From NCBI GenBank assembly GCA_910575695.1, contig CAJTGJ010000013.1, positions 32,478 to 96,477 on the forward strand: a stretch of 64,000 nt of DNA, given 5' to 3'. The notes under the pieces were generated by a model. The model had not been told where the DNA came from and did no database searches. It saw nothing but the letters and a program-made list of their open reading frames with translations. Both the position numbers and the translations under genes were made by a program. Each line of letters opens with the position of its first letter. Position 1 is the first letter of the stretch. The DNA comes from Oscillospiraceae bacterium (GTDB lineage: Bacteria; Bacillota; Clostridia; Oscillospirales; Oscillospiraceae). Below, one piece after another: positions 24,131-32,219 of the stretch.

Positions 24131-26642
24131 GCTTGGGCAAATGATGCGGGAACACATTGCTTGCATCCTGCGGATGGATGCCGTCCGGCTGAAGCTGGAC
24201 TGGACGGTGGAATTTACCGCAGGGCAGATCCTTTCCTGTTGTGACAGGATGGTCAAATACCTGGACTGCACGTTGGATCTCCCCAAGAATGTCCAGCGTG
24301 AGCTGATCCAAAACCCGCAGTTTGCCCCCTGGCTGGCCCAGCTGATGGCCTTTGCGGGGGAAGTGACGGCGGATACCGAGCCGGAGAAGCCCCGTTCGGG
24401 CTGGGATGATCTGGCCCAGAGGCTGGATGAGCTGCTGGAGGCCTGTTGGGCCGGGGAAAAAACGATCACTGCCTATTCGGAGAACGACGTGCTGTTCGCC
24501 ATGGAGCAACTCGACCTGACTTCGGCCGCACGGCTGATCTATCTGGAAAACTTTGCCCCCATGGAATTAGACGACGGCACAAGAGCGCAGATCCTCATGA
24601 ACCTGCCTGCCTGTAGAGCAGTACCTGTTGCCCTGGACGAAGGCCAGCGGGCATTGCTGAAAGAGCCCTTTGTGGGCTCTCGCTATCTGTTCGCCTCAGC
24701 GGACTTTGAGGACATCTGGACGCTGTTCCAGTTCTGCCCCGCTTTGGCCGGCATTGCCCGGATGCTCCATCAAAAGAATGTCAACGAACATCTTACCCTG
24801 ACAGACTACCAGTATTTCGCGGAGGACGGGGCGGAGTATCAGCGTCTGCTGGCCCTTGTACTCCAGCGCCTGAGCGCCGATGCCGCCGGCAGGTTCCTTC
24901 ACCATTGGCGGGAGAACAACTGCGCCCTGTCCGAGCTCCAGCGCATGGAGCGCCGGACGCGGACAACTGACGCCGGAGATCTGGACACTGCCCTGGTCAG
25001 CTATACCGGGTATGTAAACCTGATTTATGGCAAAAAGTTTAAGACCATTTCCCTCAATGGATTGACCAGCCGCCAGGAAACGCTGCTGCTCTACGCCATC
25101 ATCCACGAAAAGAAGCACTTCATCCGGCTGATCGATGAAAACACGGACAAATTTTTGGGGCTGTCCCAATCGTCCATCCTCTTTTATGAGCCGCTCTACC
25201 GTGACCATTTCAATCTGAACGAACTGACCGCCAGGGATCTGGAGGACTGCCGTTGGATGACGCAGAGGAATCTGCCCAAAAACCTGCTGGACGGCAGCCG
25301 CCAGTACACCTTTCCTGAACTGAAGCTGCTGTATGACGCACCCGGGGCCTACGTCACCCTGTATAGTAAGCTGTGCGCCCCCGGTTTGGATTATCGGATC
25401 AAGGTGCTGCGCCAGCTGCGGAGGCGGAACGTTCTGGATGAGATCAGCGGAGAGATGGATCTGGCCGCGCTGGCCGGATGGCTGGATCAAAAGCCGCTGG
25501 CCGACTGGCAGCGGGAGGAATTCGCCCACATCAAGGATATCCGGGCGGAGGACGCCGCGCAAATGCTGGTACGTCTGGACAAGCTCCGCCCCGTGCTCCC
25601 TTCCATCTGGTGCCGGGCCGACGTGATGCTGGTGCTGCGCAATTTAGACCACCTTGACCGCTTTGACAGCCTGGACGCACTGAAAGCCAACCTGCTGGAA
25701 ATAGACCTGGAGTGGAAGGGTCTGGCGGACGTCATGAAATTGAGCCCCGAATTCAAAGAACGGCACCAGGAAGGCATCATCAAGTTCCTGTGCCAGGACG
25801 GGGCCGGGATTGCCGGGACATACCTAGACTCTCTCTCGGAAAAGCTGCACCCGGCGTTCTGCCGGGTGGTGAAGGCCGAGCTGATGGGACAGTTCAAAAA
25901 TCTGAAATACCATACCGGCGACCTGGAACGGGAGCTGGACTACCCGCTCGATGCTCAGGCGAAGGCGGCGTGGACGCATGATCTTTCCCTTACCCAGGGC
26001 CGCACAGAGATCCGGGAAAAGGATGATTTCTTTTCCACCATGCTGTTGGGCACACAGCCCTATGCAACGTGCCTGTCCTATCGCGGCGGGGCCTACTGCG
26101 ACTGCCTGCTGGCCTGTTTTGATTCCAATAAAAAGGTGCTGTACGCGGAGCGGGATGGCCGCGTCGTGGCCCGGGCCTGCGTCCGGCTGACCAAATGCTG
26201 TGTGAACGGGACGCCAAAAGACCGGGAAGTCCCCGCCGGTAAATTCAGCTTTGTGGATATAGAGGCCGAGAACGGCCCGCCGGAGGAGCAGCACCAGGGC
26301 GAGCGTTTGGCGCTGTTCCTGGAACACCTCTACAGCAGCGGCCTGAGCCCAGAGGAGCAGCTCCAGATCAAGGCGTTGTTTGTTCAGCTGGTCCGGCAAA
26401 AGGCCGGGATGCTGGGCGCCCTGCTGGTCCTGAGCCTGGATTACCGGGAGGCTGTCGGGGAGGGCTTTGCCCGAACCAGCCTGCACCTCTACATCTCCGC
26501 GTCGAAAGCTGGCGGGCAGTATCTGGACAGCCTGGGCGGTAACGCGGAGGTGTCCTCGGAGGGCAGCTACAAGAAGAACACCTTCCTGGTGGAACAGGCC
26601 AAGAGCCAGCCGGGAGGTATTGATGAGATGACGCGCACATGA
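24102..26642 (+). CDS. Large unknown protein B, partner of protein A
   Basis: This 846-residue protein is unknown to me. Residues 1 to about 620 appear helical, with a Trp/Leu-rich repeated feel similar to its neighbour. From about residue 640 a different, strand-rich module appears, with TCLSYRGGAYCDCLLACFDSNKKVLYAERDGRVVARACVR as its core by position (about 26072-26190). It continues FSFVDIEAEN and ends in a Ser/Gly tail. The strand-plus-basic pattern is reminiscent of the end of PcfJ-type proteins, but I could not confirm homology. The 29-base overlap with gene A implies coupled translation. No signal peptide or membrane span. Together with A it is the largest unexplained coding content in the window. 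Confidence 0.72.
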   Translation: MILTKIQANELGQMMREHIACILRMDAVRLKLDWTVEFTAGQILSCCDRMVKYLDCTLDLPKNVQRELIQNPQFAPWLAQLMAFAGEVTADTEPEKPRSGWDDLAQRLDELLEACWAGEKTITAYSENDVLFAMEQLDLTSAARLIYLENFAPMELDDGTRAQILMNLPACRAVPVALDEGQRALLKEPFVGSRYLFASADFEDIWTLFQFCPALAGIARMLHQKNVNEHLTLTDYQYFAEDGAEYQRLLALVLQRLSADAAGRFLHHWRENNCALSELQRMERRTRTTDAGDLDTALVSYTGYVNLIYGKKFKTISLNGLTSRQETLLLYAIIHEKKHFIRLIDENTDKFLGLSQSSILFYEPLYRDHFNLNELTARDLEDCRWMTQRNLPKNLLDGSRQYTFPELKLLYDAPGAYVTLYSKLCAPGLDYRIKVLRQLRRRNVLDEISGEMDLAALAGWLDQKPLADWQREEFAHIKDIRAEDAAQMLVRLDKLRPVLPSIWCRADVMLVLRNLDHLDRFDSLDALKANLLEIDLEWKGLADVMKLSPEFKERHQEGIIKFLCQDGAGIAGTYLDSLSEKLHPAFCRVVKAELMGQFKNLKYHTGDLERELDYPLDAQAKAAWTHDLSLTQGRTEIREKDDFFSTMLLGTQPYATCLSYRGGAYCDCLLACFDSNKKVLYAERDGRVVARACVRLTKCCVNGTPKDREVPAGKFSFVDIEAENGPPEEQHQGERLALFLEHLYSSGLSPEEQLQIKALFVQLVRQKAGMLGALLVLSLDYREAVGEGFARTSLHLYISASKAGGQYLDSLGGNAEVSSEGSYKKNTFLVEQAKSQPGGIDEMTRT

Positions 26643-26674
26643 GGGCGAAAGCCCTCATGCGCCGCAGTATTTTA

Positions 26675-26707
26675 GGGAGGACGGCTGCGCCATGCGGCCG
26701 TCCTCCC
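26675..26707 (+). terminator. GC-rich hairpin after the large-protein block
   Basis: GGGAGGACGGC pairs with GGCCGTCCTCCC over an 10-nt loop, shortly after the stop of gene B. A second small hairpin (GAGGGCGAAAGCCCTC) starts just before it. There is no T run, so termination is uncertain. Confidence 0.45.
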
Positions 26708-26727
26708 GCACTTTATAGGAGGTAGTT

Positions 26728-27204
26728 ATGGGTTACATTTATGAGCTGTTCCAGGCCCCGCGCCCTGCGGACGAATGGACCACAGAGTATGATTTGAATG
26801 AGAGCCCCAGCGCTTTTCCCATTGCCAGCCGGATCGGGGCGGCGATGGATCGGGGTGCCGTGATTGCCCGCTTTGGTGCGTGGCTGGAGGAGCGGCGGCT
26901 GGGCTGGCTGGATGGCGACGTATTTGCCATTGACCCCCAGGCCGCTGAACGCTACTTCGAGGGACGTTATACTGCGTTCCAGAAAGCCGTTATGGCGCTG
27001 CAGGCGCTGAATGAGACCCAGTTCATCCACGACCATGGCTGGGTACAGACGTTGATTGACGCACTGGGCGAAGCATTCACCTCAAAGTATGGAGACTACG
27101 TTCTGCTGGGCGATGATATGACACCCACGCCCTTTGAGGAATTTCTGCGCAAGGCCCAGCCCGGCCAACGCTATTACTTCGGGGCCGTGTTCTATTACCA
27201 ATGA
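26728..27204 (+). CDS. Hypothetical protein
   Basis: The 158-residue protein begins MGYIYELFQAPRPADEW and is soluble and acidic. Features are a helical mid-region (AAERYFEGRYTAFQKAVMALQAL) and an aromatic C-terminus (GQRYYFGAVFYYQ). No family recognised. It has TAGGAGG before the ATG and opens an array of nine small same-strand genes, each with its own ribosome binding site. Such arrays in conjugative elements often hold accessory or anti-defence proteins; that is inference. Confidence 0.66.
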   Translation: MGYIYELFQAPRPADEWTTEYDLNESPSAFPIASRIGAAMDRGAVIARFGAWLEERRLGWLDGDVFAIDPQAAERYFEGRYTAFQKAVMALQALNETQFIHDHGWVQTLIDALGEAFTSKYGDYVLLGDDMTPTPFEEFLRKAQPGQRYYFGAVFYYQ

Positions 27205-27221
27205 CAGGAGGGCATGCCAAT

Positions 27222-27659
27222 ATGAAAATCTACTGCCTGTTGTCTACGGAAAGCGGCCCGCTCAAAAATAGCGCGACGGTGGACCCGTTCCTGCACCATG
27301 AGGAGGCTCAGTCAGCCATGAAGGCCGCCTATGAGCGAAAGCTGACAGCGCTGCCGTTCGACGTGTCCCTGCAAGCTGATTGGCACCGTTGCTCCTGCGA
27401 GAAGAATCTGGCCAGCATCATTGACGGGGCTGGTTCCTATACCTGGTGCGTCCAGGAGCGCGAGTTAGATGTCCAGGTGGCCGTCGAGGTGCAAGGTGGA
27501 CTGGTGCAGAACATCTACGCCAACACCGATGTCGATGCCCAGGTCTATGACCTGGACCTGACCGACATCCAGGAGGAGGGCAGCCTCACCGAAGGGGAAC
27601 TGCGCCAGGCGGCGCTGACCGAAGTGACCAGCGCACCGGGATGGCGCCACATCTGGTGA
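27222..27659 (+). CDS. Hypothetical protein
   Basis: The 145-residue protein begins MKIYCLLSTESGPLKNS and has a regular mix of strands and helices. The HRCSCEKNLASI segment contains two cysteines, and LDVQVAVEVQG is a hydrophobic strand pair. The acidic region DVDAQVYDLDLTDIQEEG may mimic nucleic acid charge. I start at ATG 27222, preceded by CAGGAGGG; the frame is open seven codons further but without a ribosome binding site. No known family. Confidence 0.66.
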   Translation: MKIYCLLSTESGPLKNSATVDPFLHHEEAQSAMKAAYERKLTALPFDVSLQADWHRCSCEKNLASIIDGAGSYTWCVQERELDVQVAVEVQGGLVQNIYANTDVDAQVYDLDLTDIQEEGSLTEGELRQAALTEVTSAPGWRHIW

Positions 27660-27692
27660 CAATATTCATTCAATATGAAGAAAGGAAGCATT

Positions 27693-28118
27693 ATGATGGA
27701 TTTTTACCAAACACCTATGGGACATACATTCTTTGAGCGCCATGTCCCGCAGCTGATCCAGGCCATTGAGGCCCTTACCTCTGCGCTGGACAAGCCTGCA
27801 CAGGCCGTCACCCTGCCGGTGGAGGCCGACCCGGAGTTTCTGTCCAGGCTCTATTTGGGCGAGTATGAGTCCGCGCCCTTCCAGCAGACCCCGGAGGGAG
27901 CGGAACTCACCCGGGCCGTCAACACGGCCCACGATGAGCTGGAAGCGTTGCTGCCCGAGGGCTGCCACGAGAAGCTGATGCAGTACCAGGATACCCTGAC
28001 CATGCGGGAGGGCGTTGATTTGCAGCGGGCCTACGAGTCTGGCTTCCGCACCGCTGTGCAGATGATGGCGGCGGGGCTGTCCCGGCCCGTGGCCGGACAG
28101 TCGGAATCCAATCATTAA
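27693..28118 (+). CDS. DUF6809-like small helical protein
   Basis: The 141-residue protein (MMDFYQTPMGHTFFERHVPQ...) is alpha-helical. It shows the arrangement I associate with DUF6809: a short N-terminal aromatic segment, a linker, then a helix with HDELEALLPEGCHEKLMQYQD and a C-terminal GFRTAVQMMAAGL. It resembles small phage and mobile-element proteins of unknown role. AAAGGAAG precedes the start; the second ATG three bases on is an alternative. Confidence 0.62.
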   Translation: MMDFYQTPMGHTFFERHVPQLIQAIEALTSALDKPAQAVTLPVEADPEFLSRLYLGEYESAPFQQTPEGAELTRAVNTAHDELEALLPEGCHEKLMQYQDTLTMREGVDLQRAYESGFRTAVQMMAAGLSRPVAGQSESNH

Positions 28119-28131
28119 GGGGTGGAGAGCT

Positions 28132-28836
28132 ATGCAGATCATCCACGACCACAGCTACATCAGCCAGACGGGGCAGGAGTTCATTTCCCACGGCTATGCC
28201 TGTGAGAGCGTATACTCCCTGCGCTTCAGCTTCGTCTACACCGAGACGCAGCAGGGCGAGAACCGCGCCTACGCAGATGAGGTCGGTTTCCAAAGCAATG
28301 CCTGGAGTGCTTACACTGTCACCAATGCTCGGCAGCGCAGCAAGCACATGGAGCGCATCGCCGCCGTCATGGCGCAAAATTTTAAGGTGTGCCAGTACGG
28401 CAGCGAGGATGAAGTTTCGTACAGCTCCGACTGGGATCTGTTCTTCTGGTGTAACGATTTCAGCACAACAATGCGGGGTCTCCTGACCGGCAGGGACTAC
28501 GGCTACTTCACACTGTCCTTCAACAGCAGGCACAACCCGGAACGGCGGCAGGAGATCCTTGACCGCGCCATGCGTGTCCTGGAGCTGTTTGCCGACGACG
28601 AAAACCTGCACGTCGCTGTGCAGTATGAGACTGTCATGGACGACGCCAAGATCGAACATGACGCGAAGCTGGCCATCCCCAGGATCGCCGGCCAAAAGTG
28701 CGTGTACAGCAGCATGGTGGGCCGTGTTGAAACCAATGGGGAGGCCCTGTTTTTCCGGAAGAAACGCTCCCGGAAATATATCTACCGGCTGACGGACACG
28801 GAGATCCTGTCGATTTCCTGGCAGCTCTCCGCGTAA
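28132..28836 (+). CDS. Hypothetical protein
   Basis: The 234-residue protein is soluble and strand-rich, with aromatic clusters (YSLRFSFVYTETQQGENR, SSDWDLFFWCNDFS). A basic stretch near the end (LFFRKKRSRKYIYRL) could contact nucleic acid. No catalytic motif seen. It is the largest member of the small-gene array and follows its neighbour by 13 bases with AAGGGGTGGAG as the likely ribosome binding site. Family unknown. Confidence 0.66.
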   Translation: MQIIHDHSYISQTGQEFISHGYACESVYSLRFSFVYTETQQGENRAYADEVGFQSNAWSAYTVTNARQRSKHMERIAAVMAQNFKVCQYGSEDEVSYSSDWDLFFWCNDFSTTMRGLLTGRDYGYFTLSFNSRHNPERRQEILDRAMRVLELFADDENLHVAVQYETVMDDAKIEHDAKLAIPRIAGQKCVYSSMVGRVETNGEALFFRKKRSRKYIYRLTDTEILSISWQLSA

Positions 28837-28879
28837 ACCTGAAACCCCGCCCCAGTTACAGGGGCAGAAGGAGAAGGCA

Positions 28880-29149
28880 ATGATAAATTTAGAACAAGTA
28901 AATTGGCGCAAGGACGCAGTTACCCAGCGTTTTATCGCAGAACACAAAGCGGAACTGGCTGACCCATCATCCATGACGCCCGATTTGCTGGCCGACGCCA
29001 CCACCTACTGCCAGGGTGATACCAATCCCTACGCCGAGGAACTGGCAAGGCGGGCCGGTATGCTGGAGAAATACCGGCACACTTCCGGGGAAAAACGCTA
29101 TGAGGTAGTGTGCCGGGCGGCAAAAGGCTTCAATATTCTGCTGATCTAA
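28880..29149 (+). CDS. Small hypothetical protein
   Basis: The 89-residue protein opens MINLEQVNWRKDAVTQRFIAEHKAELA and is helical throughout, with one CQGD and one VVCRAA cysteine. No family recognised. It follows GGGGCAGAAGGAG, and the 43-base gap before it is partly a short hairpin (CCCCGCCCCAGTTACAGGGG). Part of the small-gene array. Confidence 0.6.
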   Translation: MINLEQVNWRKDAVTQRFIAEHKAELADPSSMTPDLLADATTYCQGDTNPYAEELARRAGMLEKYRHTSGEKRYEVVCRAAKGFNILLI

Positions 29150-29242
29150 GCCGTGCCAAAGCAGGTTGACCGGGCGGAGTGAACTAAGCAGATACACTTA
29201 TTAAAATCATCTGCAAATCTTATTATGTGAGGAAGCATAACT

Positions 29243-29668
29243 ATGGCAAATTATCACTGTGCGATTCGGACGAACTATTTCCATGTAAAGGATTCGGAGT
29301 TGTTCCGGCAGTTTATGTCCTGTGTCTACGGAGCGGATGGCTCTATAGAGCTCTGGGAAGAAAAGGATGCCGATGGTCAGGCTACGTTCGCTTTTGGCGC
29401 CAATGGCGGGATCAGCGGCCTGCGGGATGCGCTTGACGTTGACGAAGCGGGCTACGATGTGTTCATCCGCGGCCTCCAACAGCATATCCGGGAGGATGAC
29501 GCGGTGATCATCCTGGAGGTCGGCCGGGAAAAGCTGTGCTATCTGGTTGGCAGCGCCGAGATCATCACCTGTAACGGCCTTGAACAGCTGGACATTTCGG
29601 ATCTGGCCCAGCACCATGCGGCCATTATGTTAGGCAACCCCAACTGGGAGACAAGTCTTGATTATTAA
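29243..29668 (+). CDS. Hypothetical protein
   Basis: The 141-residue acidic protein begins MANYHCAIRTNYFHVKD and has an alpha/beta pattern (GADGSIELWEEKDADGQATFAFG, DDAVIILEVGREKLCYLVG). The opening resembles proteins from Clostridia elements in which the same first strand recurs, but I cannot name a family. A ribosome binding site GTGAGGAAG lies nine bases before the ATG. The 93-base gap before it is AT-rich and could hold a weak promoter. Confidence 0.64.
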   Translation: MANYHCAIRTNYFHVKDSELFRQFMSCVYGADGSIELWEEKDADGQATFAFGANGGISGLRDALDVDEAGYDVFIRGLQQHIREDDAVIILEVGREKLCYLVGSAEIITCNGLEQLDISDLAQHHAAIMLGNPNWETSLDY

Positions 29669-29715
29669 CGAGTTCGCAGGACGTTGTGAGAAAACAATGA
29701 AAGGACTTGAGACAT

Positions 29716-30195
29716 ATGGAACAAATGGCTTTGGAAGATTTCAACCGCCTGGCCAACGGCGACCGGGTGACCCTGGTTCTGGCGCTGGAGTTGCTGCTTC
29801 AAAATGGCCGTAACACCATTCAGCGGGAGGAACCGCTGAAACTGGTTGCCGCCTGTAAAGAGCGCATTGGTGGATTTTTCGAGGAGGGGGCGCTCCAGGA
29901 GATCGTGGATGTCTGCCGTCAACTGACCGCCCTGGACACCAATATCCTGGTGGACTTCATCCAGCGCGGCAGCCTGGACATGAAAGCTCCCGGCGCGGAG
30001 GAGGCGGGTATCTGCCCCGTTTGCGGCGGCGAATTGGAGTATGTGGATACCATCCGTTCCGACAACGGAGGGTTCGCTGTGTGGACGTGTCCCGATTGTG
30101 GCGCCACGGGCAAAGAGGGGTATGATGAGGTGTTCGACCAGCACTATGATGTAAAGGACGGGGACGGGAAGCCGTTCCCCGCCCCCGCAGAATAA
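29716..30195 (+). CDS. Hypothetical protein with C-terminal zinc ribbon
   Basis: The 159-residue protein has a helical N-terminal domain and a C-terminal zinc ribbon, CPVCGGELEYVDT followed about 24 residues later by CPDCGATGK. It ends DGDGKPFPAPAE. The layout suggests a small regulator or nucleic-acid adaptor. I start at ATG 29716, which has GAAAGGAC upstream, not at the earlier TTG. A strong hairpin follows the stop. Confidence 0.68.
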   Translation: MEQMALEDFNRLANGDRVTLVLALELLLQNGRNTIQREEPLKLVAACKERIGGFFEEGALQEIVDVCRQLTALDTNILVDFIQRGSLDMKAPGAEEAGICPVCGGELEYVDTIRSDNGGFAVWTCPDCGATGKEGYDEVFDQHYDVKDGDGKPFPAPAE

Positions 30196-30205
30196 TTTGA
30201 ACTCC

Positions 30206-30245
30206 GCGCCGGGGTCTGTGGGTTTGCTCCCATAGACCCCGGCGC
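30206..30245 (+). terminator. Long GC-rich hairpin
   Basis: GCGCCGGGGTCT and AGACCCCGGCGC pair perfectly, with GTGGG/CCCAT extending the stem inside. There is no T run, so it may act as an mRNA stabiliser or pause as much as a terminator. It lies 11 bases after the zinc-ribbon gene. Confidence 0.55.
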
Positions 30246-30269
30246 GCTGGAAAGATGAGGTGCGCTTTT

Positions 30270-30797
30270 ATGGATGAAGCCAGAGAAAACGAAAAGCCGG
30301 ATCTGCCCCGCGATGAATATGAGCCGGTGGTCGCCCAGACGGTAGAGCTGGGGTTTCTGGGGACGGAGGTTGCCCTGTGCGTCTTTGATATCCACGGCGA
30401 CCGGGAGATCAAGACGTGCCACGGGGATATCCGAAAAATTGTTGACGCCCTGCGGGATTATTCCATGTTGCTGAAAATGGTATGCAAGACGTGGAATTTG
30501 CAGGGTTTCCATCGTGTGAAGTATGAATTTTATGCAGATAAGTTGCGGGAAATCGCGGATAAGTTCCAGACCGGGATCGGCTACGACTACGATGCCGCCC
30601 TGGAGCGGTGCAGGAAAAAGCAGGGCAAAAAGCCACGCAACGAGGATGTGGGCGGCGAGGCCCTTGCTATGGGGTTTCTCAAAGCTCAGCAGGCGGCGGA
30701 GGCCAAGGACAGAAAGGCCGCCGAGAAGGAAAGCGGGGGAACAGCCGATCAAACTGAGGATAGTACGAAGCCTGATTCCTGGGGGGAAGATTTTTAA
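30270..30797 (+). CDS. Hypothetical protein with charged tail
   Basis: The 175-residue protein starts at ATG 30270 with GAGGTG upstream. It has an alpha/beta N-terminal half (VVAQTVELGFLGTEVALCVFDIHGD) and a helical middle. The low-complexity charged tail (AAEAKDRKAAEKESGGTADQ) is probably disordered. No family known. It is the eighth member of the small-gene array. Confidence 0.62.
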   Translation: MDEARENEKPDLPRDEYEPVVAQTVELGFLGTEVALCVFDIHGDREIKTCHGDIRKIVDALRDYSMLLKMVCKTWNLQGFHRVKYEFYADKLREIADKFQTGIGYDYDAALERCRKKQGKKPRNEDVGGEALAMGFLKAQQAAEAKDRKAAEKESGGTADQTEDSTKPDSWGEDF

Positions 30798-30822
30798 GAA
30801 TACCAAATAGGAGGATCGCAAG

Positions 30823-31284
30823 ATGCAAAAGAAATACATCCTGCCCGTGGTCGGGCAAATCTACAAAAAACGAAATGGCCGGGAATATTGCTGCTTGTCC
30901 AACGCCGGCTATACCAGCGAGAGCAGTATGCGTGTGGCCGTGAGCCTTGGGGATCACCAGGCGTCTATGGTCCGCATGAGCGACGGCTGGAGCTTTGTGG
31001 CCCACGGCTTCCAGCAGTATGAGGACGGAACTGTGGAGTGGAATTTTTCCACCGGTGGGGCCTTCCGGGAGGATGATCTAGACAGGTGCCGGAAGCTGTT
31101 GCAGGCAAACGATCCGGACATGAAGAAATACTTTGACTATCTGGATAATCTGCGCGATTCGGGTACAACAAATATGTTCGGCGCTGTGCCCTATCTAAAA
31201 AGCAGATTTTTTGAGCTGTATGTTGACGAAGCCCGGGCCCGGGAGGTGCTGGCGGCCTGGATGGACAGCCGTTCGGGCCGCTAA
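30823..31284 (+). CDS. Hypothetical protein
   Basis: The 153-residue protein begins MQKKYILPVVGQIYKKRNGREYCCLSN and looks like a small mixed alpha/beta domain. A basic first strand and several aromatic residues follow (SDGWSFVAHGFQQYEDG). The opening strand with a Lys-rich turn is common in small phage-type proteins that bind RNA or DNA, but no family is assigned. TAGGAGG precedes the ATG. It ends the array; a toxin-antitoxin promoter lies about 60 bases downstream. Confidence 0.64.
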   Translation: MQKKYILPVVGQIYKKRNGREYCCLSNAGYTSESSMRVAVSLGDHQASMVRMSDGWSFVAHGFQQYEDGTVEWNFSTGGAFREDDLDRCRKLLQANDPDMKKYFDYLDNLRDSGTTNMFGAVPYLKSRFFELYVDEARAREVLAAWMDSRSGR

Positions 31285-31345
31285 AACGATTCTGGAAGCC
31301 AAGGACCGGGTAATGCGTCCCTTCTTAGCGCCAACAAAAAGCAGG

Positions 31346-31374
31346 TTGATATTTTAGCGTAATTATGCTAAAAT
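31346..31374 (+). promoter_or_regulatory. Toxin-antitoxin promoter with palindromic operator
   Basis: TTGATA (31346-31351) and TAAAAT (31369-31374) are 17 bases apart. The perfect palindrome ATTTTAGC-N8-GCTAAAAT (31351-31374) covers the spacer and the whole -10 box, so a bound antitoxin would shut the promoter. GGAGG lies eight bases before the antitoxin ATG. Confidence 0.72.
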
Positions 31375-31394
31375 AGGTGGTGGAGGCGATGACT

Positions 31395-31673
31395 ATGAAA
31401 CTGATACGGCCTGTGTCCGATCTGCGAAACAATTTTGCGGATATCTCCAAGACGGTTCACGAAACAGCCCAGCCTGTGTTTCTGACGAAGAACGGCTATG
31501 GTGACATGGTCGTCATGAGCATGGAGGCTTTTGAATCGCTGCAATTTGAGAGTGAGATCTACTTCAAACTCCAGGCGGCGGAGCAGGAGGCCGAGCTGAC
31601 TGGCCAGCGTTACTCCCCAAAAGAAGTCCTGCAAGCGATGCGGGAGGCCATTGGAGGGGAGCAGGTTGTATAA
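31395..31673 (+). CDS. Phd/YefM-family antitoxin
   Basis: The 92-residue antitoxin has the YefM/Phd fold: KLIRPVSDLRNNFADISKTV (DNA-binding helix), then FLTKNGYGDMVVMSMEAFESL, and a long acidic helix that would bind the toxin. It shares an 8-base overlap with the RelE/ParE-like gene. I chose ATG 31395 because GGAGG is eight bases upstream; ATG 31389 is only two bases from it. Confidence 0.86.
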   Translation: MKLIRPVSDLRNNFADISKTVHETAQPVFLTKNGYGDMVVMSMEAFESLQFESEIYFKLQAAEQEAELTGQRYSPKEVLQAMREAIGGEQVV

Positions 31674-31977
31674 GCTGGAGTATCTGCCTGCGGCACGCCA
31701 GGACATGGTGGAGATCGTGCGGTATATCAGCCGGGAACTTCATAACCCATCGGCTGCGGAGCACCTGGCTATGGCGCTGATCGAAGCGGGGGACAGCATA
31801 CCGCAGTTCCCCTATGCAAATCCTGCCTATACTCCCATCAGGCCGCTGAAGCATGAGTACCGAAAGCGGCTGGTGCAGAATTACATCATGTTTTATTGGG
31901 TGGACGAAAGTAAGAAGCTGGTAACGGTGGCCCGCGTCATCTACGCAAAACGAGAATTTGAACGGCTGCTTGAATGA
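31666..31977 (+). CDS. RelE/ParE-family toxin
   Basis: The 103-residue protein reads (M)YKLEYLPAARQDMVEIVRYIS, ending in YIMFYWVDESKKLVTVARVIYAKR, the complete RelE/ParE layout. The conserved Arg in the RPLKHEYRKRLVQNY region and the aromatic positions suit an mRNA interferase or gyrase inhibitor. Translation starts at TTG 31666, overlapping the antitoxin gene, as in the RelE-like toxin at 9600. The TTG start would limit toxin output relative to antitoxin. Confidence 0.85.
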   Translation: MYKLEYLPAARQDMVEIVRYISRELHNPSAAEHLAMALIEAGDSIPQFPYANPAYTPIRPLKHEYRKRLVQNYIMFYWVDESKKLVTVARVIYAKREFERLLE

Positions 31978-31994
31978 AGATGTACATAACGATC

Positions 31995-32032
31995 CAGGGC
32001 GGGGCCTCACATGGTGAGACCCCGCCCTGTTT
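31995..32032 (+). terminator. Terminator between converging toxin and sigma genes
   Basis: CAGGGCGGGG and CCCCGCCCTG form a 10-bp stem extended by CTCA/TGAG, and forward there is TTT-GCG-TTT. It ends the toxin operon and perhaps also the opposing sigma pair. Confidence 0.7.
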
Positions 32033-32036
32033 GCGT

Positions 32037-32219
32037 TTAGATGCGGAAAGTGCGGATACAGTGGAGCAGGGTGATGCACAGCTCCTGATACAGATCTTCA
32101 TCAAAGCTGCCGCAGTCCAGAGATTCCCTCAACAGCAGCGGCTTGTAGAGGTCAAGTATTTCCGCAATGGCCGCTTCCTCGCCGTTTTTGGCCCGGAGCA
32201 TGAGATCCTTGAAATTCAC
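32037..32219 (-). CDS. Small sigma region-2-like / HTH domain protein of split sigma pair
   Basis: The 60-residue protein (MNFKDLMLRAKNGEEAAIAEILDLYKPLL ... FDEDLYQELCITLLHCIRTF) matches the N-terminal, region-2-like part of mobile-element sigma proteins, which appears in Tn916-type elements as a separate small gene. Its start overlaps the stop of the region-4 gene (ATGA), so the two are translated in tandem. Together they would form a two-polypeptide sigma factor, similar in principle to SigO/RsoA of Bacillus subtilis. I infer the pairing from order and domain content. Confidence 0.68.
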   Translation of the reverse strand: MNFKDLMLRAKNGEEAAIAEILDLYKPLLLRESLDCGSFDEDLYQELCITLLHCIRTFRI

